Of a DNA stretch of 64,000 nucleotides, positions 43,591 through 56,400 are shown piece after piece. The DNA is taken from assembly GCF_937616625.2 (NCBI RefSeq), contig NC_065575.1:8997501-9061500 (forward strand). The letters are read 5' to 3'. A model generated the notes under the pieces. It saw only the letters and a program-made list of their open reading frames with translations. It did no database searches and was not told where the DNA came from. The stretch's first letter is position 1; each line of letters begins with the position of its first letter. A program made the position numbers and the translations under genes. The DNA is from Mercurialis annua (taxonomy: Eukaryota > Streptophyta > Magnoliopsida > Malpighiales > Euphorbiaceae).

Positions 43591-43634
43591 AATGACGTCG
43601 TTTTAATCATCCACACGGTTAAAACGACGTCATT
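43591..43634. repeat. Palindrome carrying two TGACGTCG motifs
   Basis: AATGACGTCGTTTTAA (43591-43606) pairs exactly with 43619-43634 around 12 nt. Each arm holds TGACGTC, a core bound by plant bZIP (TGA/CRE-type) factors. The right arm runs into the target duplication of the MITE at 43642. Confidence 0.65.
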
Positions 43635-43641
43635 AAAAAAA

Positions 43642-43930
43642 GGGTTAATTGCAAATTTATACACGAACTTTACCCTAATTTGCAATTACAACATAAACTT
43701 TGAAACTTGGCAATGTTAGTAACCAACTTTACACTTTTGGCAAATCGATACACCAAACACGAAAAACACTAACGTGGACATTGTAATATACCGCCATGTG
43801 TCATTGCGTGATTGGTCGATGTACCAATTTGCCAAAAAATGAAAGTTGGTTACTGACATTGCCAAATTTTAAAGTTTATGTCGTAATTGCAAATTAGGGT
43901 AAAGTTCGTGTATGACTTTGCAATTAACCC
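43642..43930. mobile_element. MULE-type MITE with 9-bp TSD
   Basis: The 289-bp element begins GGGTTAATTGCAAATTTATA and ends ...TTTGCAATTAACCC. The inverted repeats run for about 110 bases. It is flanked by TTAAAAAAA at 43633-43641 and 43931-43939. There is no coding sequence. Confidence 0.88.
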
Positions 43931-43939
43931 TTAAAAAAA

Positions 43940-45691
43940 CATAAAATACATATCGGGCTATAAAAGTTTGAAAATGTTGTGCTAAAAGATGAGACAAATT
44001 GTAATTTGTGCTTAAAATAAAAGCTAAACACAAAAAATTGTATTATATGGTAACAATTACCCATAAATTATTCAGAATGTTTGATATTTAATGATAAAAA
44101 TCTAATAAATATTATTTTATCAATTTACTTATGAATAATGTGGTACAATTATTATGCTGAATAATCACTTTTGATTCAATAAAAGATATACCAAGGACCA
44201 ATTTACGGCTAAATTCTTTCTTTTATGTATTTAAAATGCAATGTTTTTGAAATATTGTTCTATAATTACATACTAAAAAATTTGAACTTTTAATAATTCA
44301 GAGTTCCAAACTTTTATTACTTATTGCAATTTAAATAAAACTTTTAATTTTTATAATAATAATAATCAAATTGCATCTTTTTATTGCAATAATAGTTAAA
44401 TTGGTGGTCAAACTTGCAATAAAAAGTACAAGTTTGGCTATTATTATAATAATAAAAAATTTGATTATTATTTTAAAATTAAAAAATTTAGTTGAAATTG
44501 TAATAAGTCGTAAAAGTTTAGATCTCACCATTAAGCCTTCAGAAATCTGATAGCATTTGAACCGGCTTATATACTTCTCCATTCAGTTAAAATATTATGA
44601 CTTTGATCATACTTTGATAGCCTAACAAATTTAAAAAAAGAAATAAAATTATGAGCATGATATGAAGCCTCGATGAGATTCTTGATCTGAGTGAGTTATA
44701 GAAAATACATCTATAGCCATATTTGGACAATCTACATAGATGATAGATTTGAATTTGGTTTTTTTCTTTTGTCTTTTTCTAAATTAAATTAGGGGTATTT
44801 TGAGTGTTTTAGATTTTTAAGGTATATTTCTGACGTGTAAGATGATATGACAGTGTCGGATTTTTTTTTTTAAAATGACAATTAACTGAAAAAATGGCGC
44901 CAGGGGTATTTTGGTCAAATTTGAAGTAAAAGGGGTTTTGTGAGCGCCGCCACAAAGATCAGGGGGTTTAGTGCCCGTTTTTAAATATCAGGGGGTCAAA
45001 TTTGATTATTAGCCAAAATGGTGTCAGTGTTTTTAATTACAAAATTTTGAAAGTTCATGTACTTTTTTGCTAAAATAAAAAAATTATATTAATAACCAAA
45101 AACACGCGAAAATTTGTGATTTTTCGTGCATTTAAGCCAAAATTAAATTTAACTTTCGTCATTTGACTTGTTTTTTAACATAATATATATATATATATAT
45201 CTTTATAAAATTTAATATTGTTTTTGTTTTTGTAGTTTTAGAGTTTAAAAAGTAAGAGAAGTAACAAAAAACTTAAAAGAATATAAACTAACCAAAGTAC
45301 AAATTGAATTTTATGAAACAATGTTCAACTAAAAGAATAGTACTATATGTTACGCTGGACAACAATTCTCATACTTCATGAAATATATGAATGACTCGGT
45401 TAACAATGGAAAATTTGTTGCATAATCTAAAGACACTAATCTTAGTTTGCTCCCTAATTCAAGGACTTCAATTGTACGGTAAAATGAGATTATATAGGAG
45501 CATAGAGATCAAAATTGACATGAATAAATTATAACTATAGTTAGTTTCAAAAAAAATAAAAAATTATAACTATAGTTAATTTATGGAGATGGAGTGAATT
45601 GTTTGCTGTGTAATAGCAAATTTATTCACTTCCTGATAAATTTTAAAAACATATAATACTATTTATAGTACATGGTATTCTTAAGTATATA
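43940..45691. other. AT-rich intergenic region
   Basis: No gene is visible. It includes an AT dinucleotide run at 45183-45200 and a fragment near 44880-45020 (GGCGCCAGGGGTATTTTGGT) that looks like one end of a decayed repeat. Confidence 0.4.
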
Positions 45692-45964
45692 CTCCCTCCG
45701 TCTCAAAACAATAGTCAACTTTCTCTTTTTCACACAGTTTAAGAAACACAATTAATGTTCTAATTTTCACAAATTTATTTTCGTTTTTCCTATCATACCC
45801 TTATTAAATGTTATGACTATAGGCTAATAACAATAAATGATACACTTTAAATAAGGATAACATGGAAAATAAGCATTTTAAATTGTGATTTATAAGGAAA
45901 ATGGACTATTGTTTTGGGACAAAAAAAATAAGGAAAGTGCACTATTGTTTTGGGACGGAGGGAG
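45692..45964. mobile_element. Stowaway MITE
   Basis: The 273-bp element begins CTCCCTCCGTCTCAAAACAA and ends TTGTTTTGGGACGGAGGGAG, flanked by TA at 45690-45691 and 45965-45966. Sequence and TA duplication are those of Tc1/mariner-derived Stowaway MITEs. It inserted exactly at the left junction of the element at 45967-46690. Confidence 0.93.
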
Positions 45965-45966
45965 TA

Positions 45967-46690
45967 GAATAAAGGATCGTTTCTTTTTCTTTTTTGTCAA
46001 AAAAATAAAGGATCATTTCACCCTCTTAATTTCGCACGAAATATCAAAAAAAATATTTAATAAGGGTTTAGGTCAAACAGACACAACTATATCAAAATGC
46101 ATCGCCCCTCATCCTCGCCTACTTTCAACCCGCTTTTGAAACACACTCTTCATAAGAGAATTAATAAAAAAATTCAATAGTCCTTAAATTTTTTCCAATC
46201 TTCTAAATTAATACTTCAAGATTTTCAAAAAACAAATAATTTTATAACTTATACGAATTTTATTATATTTTTATATTCTCCACCCACTGAATACCGCCGA
46301 CCCGCCACTGGAAAAAATATTTCGGCCACCGAATCTCCGACAGATCTGTTATTTTGAAGAACATATCAACAGTTCATTTGTTCTTCACGAGGAATATATG
46401 ATATTTGTTCTTTGTGAAGAACAGATCTGCCGGAAAAAAATTCTGGCAGAAAATGATGGCGGCCATAAATTGTTTTGGCAGAGGATCTGATGTGTGCGGT
46501 GGTCGTCGGTCAAATTTGAGTGGTTTCCGAGGGATAAATTGATCGGGTTTACATAATTTAGGTATCCCCATTTTTATTTGGATGTTTTTGATATGAAAAC
46601 GCAAGTTGTGGGTTAGTTTGACCCAAAAGCTTTCAAGATGATTTTTTTATATTTCGTGCCAAGTTGATGGGATGAATTGATCCTTTATTC
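45967..46690. mobile_element. MULE-like TIR element split from its TSD by a Stowaway
   Basis: The left end GAATAAAGGATC and the right end GATCCTTTATTC are inverted. The TIR, resumed at about 46004, continues through ATTTCACCCTCTTAATTTCG with a CACGAAATAT block. The duplication TAAGTATATA lies at 46691-46700 on the right and at 45682-45691 on the left, beyond the Stowaway. The left TIR contains an internal partial duplication (AATAAAGGATC twice). Confidence 0.65.
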
Positions 46691-46862
46691 TAAGTATATA
46701 TGTCATTATCTTTCATAACAATGATAATTTTGTCAAGTTAAAAAATGTTAAGTCGATATTATTTTTTTATACTTTATCTTGACATCAGGAATCAACATTA
46801 AAAATGTTAATATGATGAGTTGAATTTCTTTAAACAATTTAAAACTTTATTAGTAAAATAAA

Positions 46863-47377
46863 GGAAAAAGGGATAAATATGCCCCTAAAGTCTAAAAGGG
46901 ACAAATAAGCCTTCTATTAAACGGTATAATTAATAGTGTGTGCACGGTGTGTAAATTTTACTAACATAGGAAACGTGAAATCCTAGATGGCATTCCTAAA
47001 GCCAAATCAATCAAATAATTTATGGCGTGAAAATAAATTAAAATCGTATAAATTAGAATTTTTGATTGGTTTAAATTTGAGATTTCAAAATTTTTAATTT
47101 TAAAATCATTTTTTCATTATAAAGAAAGCTGAAAAGATGTAATGCGCAATTTTAATAATGCCATATAAGATTTATGTTTGCCATGTCAGCAAAATTTACA
47201 CACCATGCACACACTGTTAATGCGTCATTTAGTAGAAGAATTTATTTTTTTTCTATTTAAATACGTCAGAGGCTTATTTGTTTTTAAAAACATTATGAGT
47301 TTATTTATTCTTTTCTAAATTTTAGGGTCATATTTACTCTTGCCCCAAATGTTATGGGCATATTTCCCCACTTTCCT
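46863..47377. mobile_element. MULE-type MITE with 9-bp TSD
   Basis: The 515-bp element begins GGAAAAAGGGATAAATATGC and ends GGGCATATTTCCCCACTTTC plus CT. It is flanked by TAAAATAAA at 46854-46862 and 47378-47386. Inner parts also mirror each other (GTGTGTGCACGGTGTGTAAA and TTTACACACCATGCACACAC). Confidence 0.8.
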
Positions 47378-47386
47378 TAAAATAAA

Positions 47387-48078
47387 TAAATTTCAGAGTC
47401 TAAATACCTAATTATTTTCTAATATGAATTATCAATTTATACGTTGACAAAATACTACTTTTTATATAAATTTTAAAAATTATCATATAAAACTAACGAA
47501 TTATATATTAAATAGTATTTTGCTAGATCGTGCGTTTATTTTTTTTATAAATATTTTTCTCTCCTTTATAATTAAAAATATATTGTAATGTTGAAAAATA
47601 GTCATAAAGAAAGCATGAAAGACAAAATGTGGGGAGCAACAATAGCAAATAAAATAAGTTGGTTAAAGGATATTCCAAAGTTGGATATATTACAATAGCC
47701 ATCCATTTTTGACAATTACAAGCATATCCCACCGGTTAGGTCCATAGTCCAAGCATTGACTCCGACCGTTTGATCCATCTCATCCGTTAATGGTCAATCA
47801 AAATCAAAAACCAAGAGTCAAGATTTATCCAATAAAATATAACTTAATAAATTACATAAGAGTCTAAAATATAAAATAAACTACTTAAAGGGTTAAATAA
47901 GTTAAATAAAGTTCAAGTTCGTTGAAGCTGAACCATCAACCAATTATTAGGTTATAAATTTTACTTTTAATCCTTTCTTTTAGGGCATGTACTGTCAGCA
48001 ATTACTATTCATTTTTAAAATATATTGGATAATTAATGTAAAATATCCTACTCTTTGTTAATCAAATTTTCTATAAAT
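47387..48078. other. AT-rich intergenic region
   Basis: Nothing recognisable is present in these 690 bases. Confidence 0.4.
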
Positions 48079-49140
48079 ATTTTTTTTTTGCCGGATAAAA
48101 AGATAGTAGATAGATAGATCATAAAAAGTAACAAACGAGAAATATTACAACGCCTGAATATAAAATGACTTAACCACAGAAGCTAAGTCGTGTGCTAACC
48201 CATTAAACTTACGACTGCCATATTGAACTAAACAGTTAACAAAACGCTGCTTGAGACGCCATACATCTTGACAAATCCCCCAAGTACGGTAGTCCACTAT
48301 ATTATGTGAATTAATGACCTGTGAGACTTGAAGAGCGTCACCTTCCATTATAACATTATTCCATGAACATAAAACAGCCCAATTCAAAGATTCTCGAAGT
48401 GCCAAAAGTTCCAAAATTCCCGGATCCCAAATATGTCTGAAATATGCATGAAAACGGCCAATCACCAAACCATTAGAATCCCTTGCTATTGCAGCTACAA
48501 AACCGCAATGATGTACTCGAGAAGTAGATGCATCGTAATTCAATTTTATGAATCCTGGAGGAGGTGCTACCCATGCATCCTGAACTATTATATTATTGTT
48601 TACTGAATATGAGGATAAGGAATCTGGATTAATACCTGCATATTCAGAATAAGCAGCAACTGCAGCGTGCATCACCTTCAACGCACATTGTTGCTCATGT
48701 TCAAACTGTAACTTATTTCGGCTTTTCCATATAAACCAACAAACAAAACAGCAGAGGTTTAACAATTTCTTAGATGGATCCTGTGAAATCAAAGCAGTAG
48801 TGAGATAACGCCAAAGTAAATGAAAAGGCAGAGATGGGAAATTCAACTTACGCAAACCCAATGGTGAAGCAAACCATATTCTCTGAGAAAATGGACAAAG
48901 AAACAGCATATGAACCATTGATTCAACCCCGCCACAGTGAATACAGTTAATAGTAATATTACATCGAGTAATCAATTGTTCCCCAATTGGCAAAGCACCA
49001 TGAAGAGCACGCCACATAAAATTTTTGATGCGAGGATAAATTGGTAATAGCCATAGATTTAACTTTACTCTCATATTGCATATCCCTCTTTTTTTAGTTT
49101 TTATTTGAGAAGCTAATGTTCTTTTTCTAAAATAAAACAA
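48079..49140 (-). mobile_element. 5'-truncated LINE tail with open reading frame
   Basis: On the minus strand a LINE C-terminal ORF (48145-49140) is followed by about 57 bases and a short A-run (T-run at 48079-48088 on plus), the normal 3' end of an L1-type element. Nothing of the endonuclease or RT core precedes it, so the insertion is heavily 5'-truncated. No clean target duplication was found. TATTTATAGAAAA after the tail and TATTTTAGAAAAA upstream are a weak candidate pair. Confidence 0.7.
48145..49140 (-). CDS. LINE-derived zinc-finger and RNase H protein fragment (open, 331 codons)
   Basis: The frame opens with a short unrelated lead (MFYFRKRTLASQ). It then enters the post-RT region at PIYPRIKNFMWRALHGALP with a Cys/His cluster (CIHCGGVESMVHMLFLCPFSQRIW). 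The linker AWVAPPPGFIKLNYDAS follows, then an RVT_3-type RNase H domain: the first Asp in LNYDAS, Glu in ELLALRESLNWA, and Asp in IMEGDALQV. These acidic positions look intact and there is no stop over 331 codons. Most such tails decay, so it is young or under constraint. As a gene it would need a promoter from the flank. I favour a LINE remnant over a domesticated gene. Confidence 0.6.
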   Translation of the reverse strand: MFYFRKRTLASQIKTKKRGICNMRVKLNLWLLPIYPRIKNFMWRALHGALPIGEQLITRCNITINCIHCGGVESMVHMLFLCPFSQRIWFASPLGLRKLNFPSLPFHLLWRYLTTALISQDPSKKLLNLCCFVCWFIWKSRNKLQFEHEQQCALKVMHAAVAAYSEYAGINPDSLSSYSVNNNIIVQDAWVAPPPGFIKLNYDASTSRVHHCGFVAAIARDSNGLVIGRFHAYFRHIWDPGILELLALRESLNWAVLCSWNNVIMEGDALQVSQVINSHNIVDYRTWGICQDVWRLKQRFVNCLVQYGSRKFNGLAHDLASVVKSFYIQAL

Positions 49141-50484
49141 ATAAATTGATAAAATATTCTTAGTTTTATGAAAAGAACTATAGTTAATAGTTTTAAAATA
49201 TAAATATATTGATTATCTTTTATATATTTCTTTTAAATTTTATTAGAGAAATAAATAAAAAGGTAGAAGTTTTTGTTCTTTCCTGAAGTGGGAAGGGTAT
49301 TATGACTTTTTCTCCTTTCTTAATATCCCCCTTTTCCATGAAATTATATACTTTGTGTATATCATATCATATTTTTTAATGGATAAGTTAAATTATAAGA
49401 TTGATGATAGAATATGCCAAATGTAATATAAGAAATCTGAGAGTCTTTTAAGAATTTTTAGGAACATATCTTTCTAAAAATGCTAAAAGGAAAACTTAAT
49501 TTAAAAACATTTGAAAAAAAATTATAAATATATTATATTAAAATATTTAAAAAATGTATCAAAAAATATTATGATGACACCAGAATTCGATGATAAATTT
49601 TGGTGAATTTAAAATTATGGTATTCAAATAAAATCATAATATAAATTTTGGTATGAAATTTAACGAATTATGATGACGAATCTGATGTTAATTTTGGTGT
49701 ATTTTAGTGAATCTTGTATTATAATGGTATTTTTGTGATATGAATTTTAAATGGATCTAACGTGTGGATCACCACATGCCGAATCACCGCATACTAGTGT
49801 CAGATCACCACTTTTTCATTTTCAGTAAAAATATAAATAAATCAAAAATATATAAATTGTAAATTTAGAAGTGTAATTTTTCAAATTGTAAATGTATTTA
49901 AATAAATAAAATTTTCAAATTGCAAACCTATACGTTTTTTTACTATTTTATCTAAATTTGATTCTTTATAAATTGTAGAGTTTATTATAAAAATTATCTT
50001 AATTACATTCACGAACAGTATAATATTCAAGTCAAAACCCCTCTAGAAATGTAGATTATTCATCCTATTTGTACAAAAATATCCAAGTCTCCACATTGAC
50101 CAAAAATAATAATACTATAAAAACAACAAACAGAAAAAAGATCAAAAAATTTTGCTCTTTGATCAAGTAAAGTAGTCATTTCATATGGTCTTTACTTTAG
50201 TTGAACTGGTAGACTTTTCATTTCTTATTAATTTTTGCTAAATTAGAAACTCTCCAAATTCCTTTTATTTAATCATTTTTAGTGAACAGTTAAGCTAACA
50301 AGAATTTCATTAACACTAACATTTACATCAACCAATCTTTCAGCTTTCCATTAAAAAAAAACGTTTCTTGATCATTAAAACTGTGTTGAAACGTTTTTAT
50401 GATCATGGTAAGGGAAAAGATTGATTCTTTGTGCATATAAATGAGTAAAGATTTGAACTTTTGATGTGGGTATTGTTGTGAAAA
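49141..50484. other. Upstream region of the SMP/C2 gene
   Basis: AT-rich non-coding DNA with no ORF. Pyrimidine-rich text and an A-run near 50350 precede the gene. No TATA box stands out. Confidence 0.4.
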
Positions 50485-53400
50485 ATGGGTGGAGAAGGAA
50501 GAAGAAAAAGAAGAGGGAGAGTTAGTTTTAGTGTGGAAGAAGCTGTTGAGTTCTTGAATAATTTGTATGCAGAGAAGCCTGTTTTGCCCTTTTTGGTGCC
50601 TTTAGTTTTGGTATTTTGGTGTGTTGAGAGATGGCTTTTCCCTCTTTCCAATTGGGTCCCTCTTGTTCTTGCTGTTTGGGCCACTGTTCAGGTAATCTTT
50701 TCTCCATTTTTTGTTGTAGTTTAATGTTTGTTCATGTGTTTTTATAATCTATTATTCAAATGTTAGTGTCTGATGATGTTGACAATGTTACTGTTTTGAT
50801 TTAGTTTTCCTTCTGTTTCAAGTAATGGAGATTTTTTATGTCTTTTTGTGTTAGTTATTTATGGCTTGAATTTGGTTGTCAGATGTTTCAGAACTTGTTT
50901 CACTGTATGCAAACTTCATATATTTATATATCTCTTAGACTCTTAGGCTGCCTTCAATGGTGCCTGCTGCTTTCATTTCAGCTCTATGTTGTATTAATAG
51001 TGAGTTTTAGTAACGATTTACATGCTCTGATGGACTATTGGTATTAATTACTTTCTATTCTCTTTGTAGTATTATAGTAATCAACGTCAAATACTTGTCG
51101 AAGACCTGAATAATAAGTGGAAGCGAGTTGTATTGAGCACCTCGGTATTTATTCTTTCTTTTCCTTTCATTTACATGGTGCTTATATGCACTTCATACGC
51201 GGTTTATTAGTTTGATTGTTTACCTGTTTATACAGCCAGTAACACCATTGGAACATTGTGAATGGCTGAACAAGCTGTTGTTGGAAGTTTGGCAAAACTA
51301 CATACACCCAAAACTTTCAATAAAGTTTTCATCCATGGTTGAGGTTAGATTCCTTTGGATCCTGCATTTTTCTTACACGGCTTTCCTTTTTCTAGCTTGG
51401 TAAGGGATCAAGAACACTCGATTTTTGTGGTCATTTTACTAGTTCTTTGGAAATTAATCTGAGAAGCATATAATCCTGGAGGCTTTATCGCACATTATTA
51501 TTTATCTGTGCTTTTAAATGTCTCCTTTTGTTTGATTTGTACATTTAATTTCTTGCACACGTATTGGCACATCCACGAGCTCATATGCACATATGCAAAT
51601 TTGTGGTTTAGACATTTGCGTTTATCGGATTAAACTAACTAGTAAAACTTTTCATCTGCAGAAACGTTTAAAGCAGCTTAAGTCAAAGCTTATAGTAAGT
51701 GCCACACTTCTTATTCTCATAATGATGCGTTGAATATTATGAATTTATTATTCGGGGATTAACATTTAACATCAGTAAATGTGTTACTAAGGGATTATTT
51801 CTCTTCTTGCAGGAAAGAGTTGAACTACTAGAGTTTTCACTAGGTTCAAGCCCTCCTTGCTTTGGTCTTCATGGCACTCACTGGTCAACTTCAGGAGATC
51901 AGGTTTGCTTTTTTATTATCACTTTATGATGTTTATACTGTGTCAGAACTTAGCTGAATGAGTTTGTTTTCTATAATTATTTGCTGGATCCATCATTGCT
52001 CTCGGAAAAGAACCAATATATGATAAAAGGCTGCTTAGTTTTGTGACAGTTCAGATGAATAGCAGTGGATGACACTCGCTGTTGGTTCACTTTTTTTATG
52101 CATTGCTTTTCCACTAGTAATATACTATATTTCAATTTTAATCATTGCTGAAGCAACTTATGTAAATACTCCATAGGAATGATGTTCACTAATTTTTTTA
52201 GAGACCAAATTCATTTTCTTAATTTCCATCCTTTAGATTGCAAATATAACTGAGTTTCTCATAAATTATATTATTTGTGCCCTGTGACAGCGGTTTATGC
52301 GTATTGGTTTTGATTGGGATACCAGTGACATAAGCATTATGTTGCTGGCTAAGCTGGCCAAGCCGATGGGAACTGCTCGAATTGTTGTTAACAGCCTGCA
52401 CGTAAAGGGCGATGTAAGTCATTTGATAAACTGCTTCAAATTAATATTCTGTTATACAATACTCTTTGCAGAAATGTGCATCTCCTAGTTATCGGGTGCA
52501 TCACTTGTATGTAAAAATGTCTCTTACTTTACTATCTATGTATACCTTGTTTCAAATTACAAAATTTGGCACGGGAATCAATTACAATTTGGAAGTTTAT
52601 TGTTTTGGTGATGTAGCTCCATGATTCATTGTATTCTAATCATTCTTTACTTCCTCGTTGTCGTTCCATTTCTTTGGTCCCTTTTCTCTTATCCAAAACA
52701 TGGCCATTTGTGAAGTAAAAAAACCACTACGTTCTGACATGACTGCTTTATTTGGCCAGTTACAAATTATTAGTGATATTATTTTTGCAACATCATTTTC
52801 CAATTTATTAGATAACCTTACTATGGCTTTCCATTTCACATCAAAATTGCAGAGATGTGCATTAATGTTTATAGACCTTTCTAAAACTAAAAATGAGAAG
52901 TACATAAATTGGCGGATCCTCTTTTGCTGTTCAATAGATAGCAATCTGACTCATGTATTGTACGATGTAAATTGATGTCGATGACCTTTTCATTCATGCT
53001 TGATACGGTTAATTGTTGAGTCTGATTTCCTGGAAGCAAGCATCTTTATGGTAATTGATTTAGTTCTTTCTATTGAAGCAAGCATCTTCTTTTCAATAAT
53101 TGTGGGGTTAGCTGAGAGGGAGCTTGGTGCCTAGAGGAACTATCCATTATGTGTGGTCCTTAATTCAGTGTTGTTTAAATAATACAGATTCCAAATTCCA
53201 AATGTTTGTGCTTTTTGACTGTTTCACAGTATTGTGCTTTTCTTAACAAGCAAATCTTCTTGCAGCTTATTTTGATGCCTGTTTTAGATGGAAGAGCAGT
53301 TTTATACTCGTTTGTATCAACTCCAGAAGTAAGAATTGGAGTTGCTTTTGGAAGTGGCGGAAGCCAGTCGCTACCTGCCACAGAGCTACCCGGTGTTTCT

Positions 53401-56400
53401 TCTTGGCTGGTGTGTTTCTTAAGTAATCGTATTTTTACACTAACATGAATGCCAATTTAGAATTCCTTTTTGGTCTTATACAATTACTTGAAATCCTGCT
53501 AATGTTCAGCTCCTCAAAGTGTACGAGGCAATCGTCTCTGACCTTGAAGCACATCTATTACGGGAAAAATCACTAGTAGATTTGCAGTAATTGCTGAGTA
53601 GTAAGAATAAAAGAGGAATGAAAGAATACCACTCTCACTGTAAAACTAAGAGAATCCTTTGACTTTAACATATTCTAAATAATTTATATATAGACTGGCT
53701 GCCGGGAGTTCATTGATAAACATTTACATACACATACAACCCCTCAAAACCTAGCAAGTACAACATGGACAACCAATCTTTGTAGTTCCATGATTTCAAT
53801 TTGTGGTGAGTTTCATTTGTATAAAATTGTTTAAAGCCTGTGGCCTAATTGGCCAGAAATTAAGAAACTCCAATACTGGTGAAATGATAAGTGTTAGTGC
53901 GGGACACTTCTCCCACACTGACATGGGCCCGACATGGCTCCAAACCGAAATCATCACGGCCTTCAGAAAAAGTTGATTTGAACTATTGGTTTATGGGTAC
54001 TTGGACCCAGGAATGGGTCTACTTACAAGTCATTGTTTGATTAGTTCCTTTTTACCCTCTGGAAGTTATACACTTCATCAACTTTATAGGATTTTTTTTC
54101 CCATATGGTTCTGATGCATTTTCCTTAGCATATCTTTCTATATGTGCCATTGGCTTGGCTATTTGTTATACTCTGGTAGTTTAATATTTTTTTGTTTTCT
54201 TAAACTCAGGTCAAAATTCTTACTGACACCTTAGTTAAGACAATGGTTGAGCCTCGCCGCCGTTGTTACTCTTTACCAGCAAGAGATTTGAGAAAAAAGG
54301 CTGTCGGTGGTGTTATTCATGTCACTGTTGTTTCTGCTAGTAAGCTTTCGAGGAGTTCCTTCAGAGGAAGCCCTTCAAGAAGGCAGCAAAATTACTGTTC
54401 AATTGGAGAAGAGAATTTTGATAATAAGGATCTGCAAACTTTTGTGGAGGTTGAGCTTGAAAAATTAATGAGAAGAACAGATGTCAAACCTGGATCAAGT
54501 CCAAGATGGAATTCCACATTTAACATGGCTTTACATGAAGAGACTGGAATTCTCCGATTTAATCTTTACAACTGTACTCCAAACAGTGTGAAGTTTGACT
54601 ATTTGGCAAGTTGCGAGATCAAGGTATGATAAAGTTATCTTCTCATATAGCATGGAGGTCTGGCTATTTCTCTACATTATGCAAATAAGTTTCTGTGAGA
54701 TTTTCTTTTGTAGTATGCTAACAATGGGGCAGGAGACTTATTGTTTCTGGTGCTATAGGCATTTTATGTGTTTTATGCTCACATGAATCGAGTCACAGTG
54801 CCTTCTTCTATCTAATGCAGAGACCTACTTTTCCTTCCTTTTCAATTGTTTCAGTGAAGTTCGTGCATCTCATTAAATAACATTAAAGTGAAACTTATAA
54901 GTGTCAAGTTATAGGCTCCACTAGTTAAACCTTTAAATAAGAATCCTATGCTACACTGTGAAAGATTCAGTTGAACGGGTATACGTGTTTTACATTTTGC
55001 AAGCAAACTTCTCTTTAATGAAAAATATAAAGAACAACCAAAATTTTGGAGTAAGATTCAACTGCATGGAATCAGCTAATGTCAATAAAATTTTGCACAT
55101 CCTTTTAACTTTCAGAAAGCATTTTCGGATATCAATTAACTTAACATTGTCCGTGGCATTACTCGATAATTTTGTTTTTTGGACTTGTTGGCAGGTAAAG
55201 TATGTTCTAGATGATTCGACTACGTTTTGGGCAATAGGACCCAACTCGGGGGTGATTGCTGAACGTGCTGATATTTGTGGAGAAGAAGTGGAAATGATTG
55301 TTCCATTTGAGGGTGTCAACTCAGGGGAGGTATTGCAAAAAAAAAAATGTGTTGCTCGTTGCCTTTTCTTTATTGGTAGAACTGTTTCTCTGGTGCTTCA
55401 TTTGTTGGTCTTTCAAAGGAAAAGCCTCGTATTTTAATGTATCGCCTAAAAATGGCTTTAGTTTGTTTTCACTTCCATGTAAATTTGCCAGGAATTGGAT
55501 AGTAAATGTGAAATATACGTGCATTAACTCATCATAACTTTGATGAGTACTCATCATAAGTTTGATTAGCAACCATCATTTTCCAAATACTACAATTTCT
55601 GATCCTAGACTCTGAGACCAGATAGACATGATCACTAGTTGATTCTGGTTCTCTCTTTCCAGCCACCAAATGTTGAATCCCGTTAGCGGTAGAACATGTT
55701 TTGGCTGGTACTGGAATTATTTATTTATCATATCTTTTTGGACAACACGTTTAACTTTAGATAGACAAAATGGTAATTTCTGTCTAGTCAATGTAAACAT
55801 TGCAAACTTCCATTATTAACTTTGCATGTGTTGCACATTTTTTTGACCAAGGGTCAGTTTAAATGCCAAATATTAAATAATATTCTTTCATTTTTGTTCG
55901 TCATTTTGCAGTATGAATTTGGCAATAAGAAATCGTCTTTATATTTTCTCACTTAGCAAGACATTTCGGCTCTCTTTCAATTGTGCAGTTGACAGTCAAG
56001 CTTGTGCTGAAAGAATGGCAATTCTCTGATGGCTCACATAGCTTCAACAAGTTCCCTGTTAGCTCTCGGCAGTCGATTAATGGATTATCAAGTCTTGTTT
56101 CGAGAACAGGAAGAAAAATTAACATAGCTGTCGTGGAGGGGAAAGATCTTGCAACAAAAGAAAAAACTGGAAAATGTGACCCATATATTAAACTGCAGTA
56201 TGGAAAGGTAGGTTTCTTTGTTCCAATTAAATGATGTTACACATCAAACAAATTCTTAGTTGTTATATATGGGAAGCTATCTATGAATGTGATTTTCGAG
56301 TAACTGTACTTTCAGGTTATTCAGAGAACAAGGACTGCAACTGCCTCGAATCCCATATGGAATCAAAGATTTGAATTTGATGAGATCGAAGGCGGTGAAT

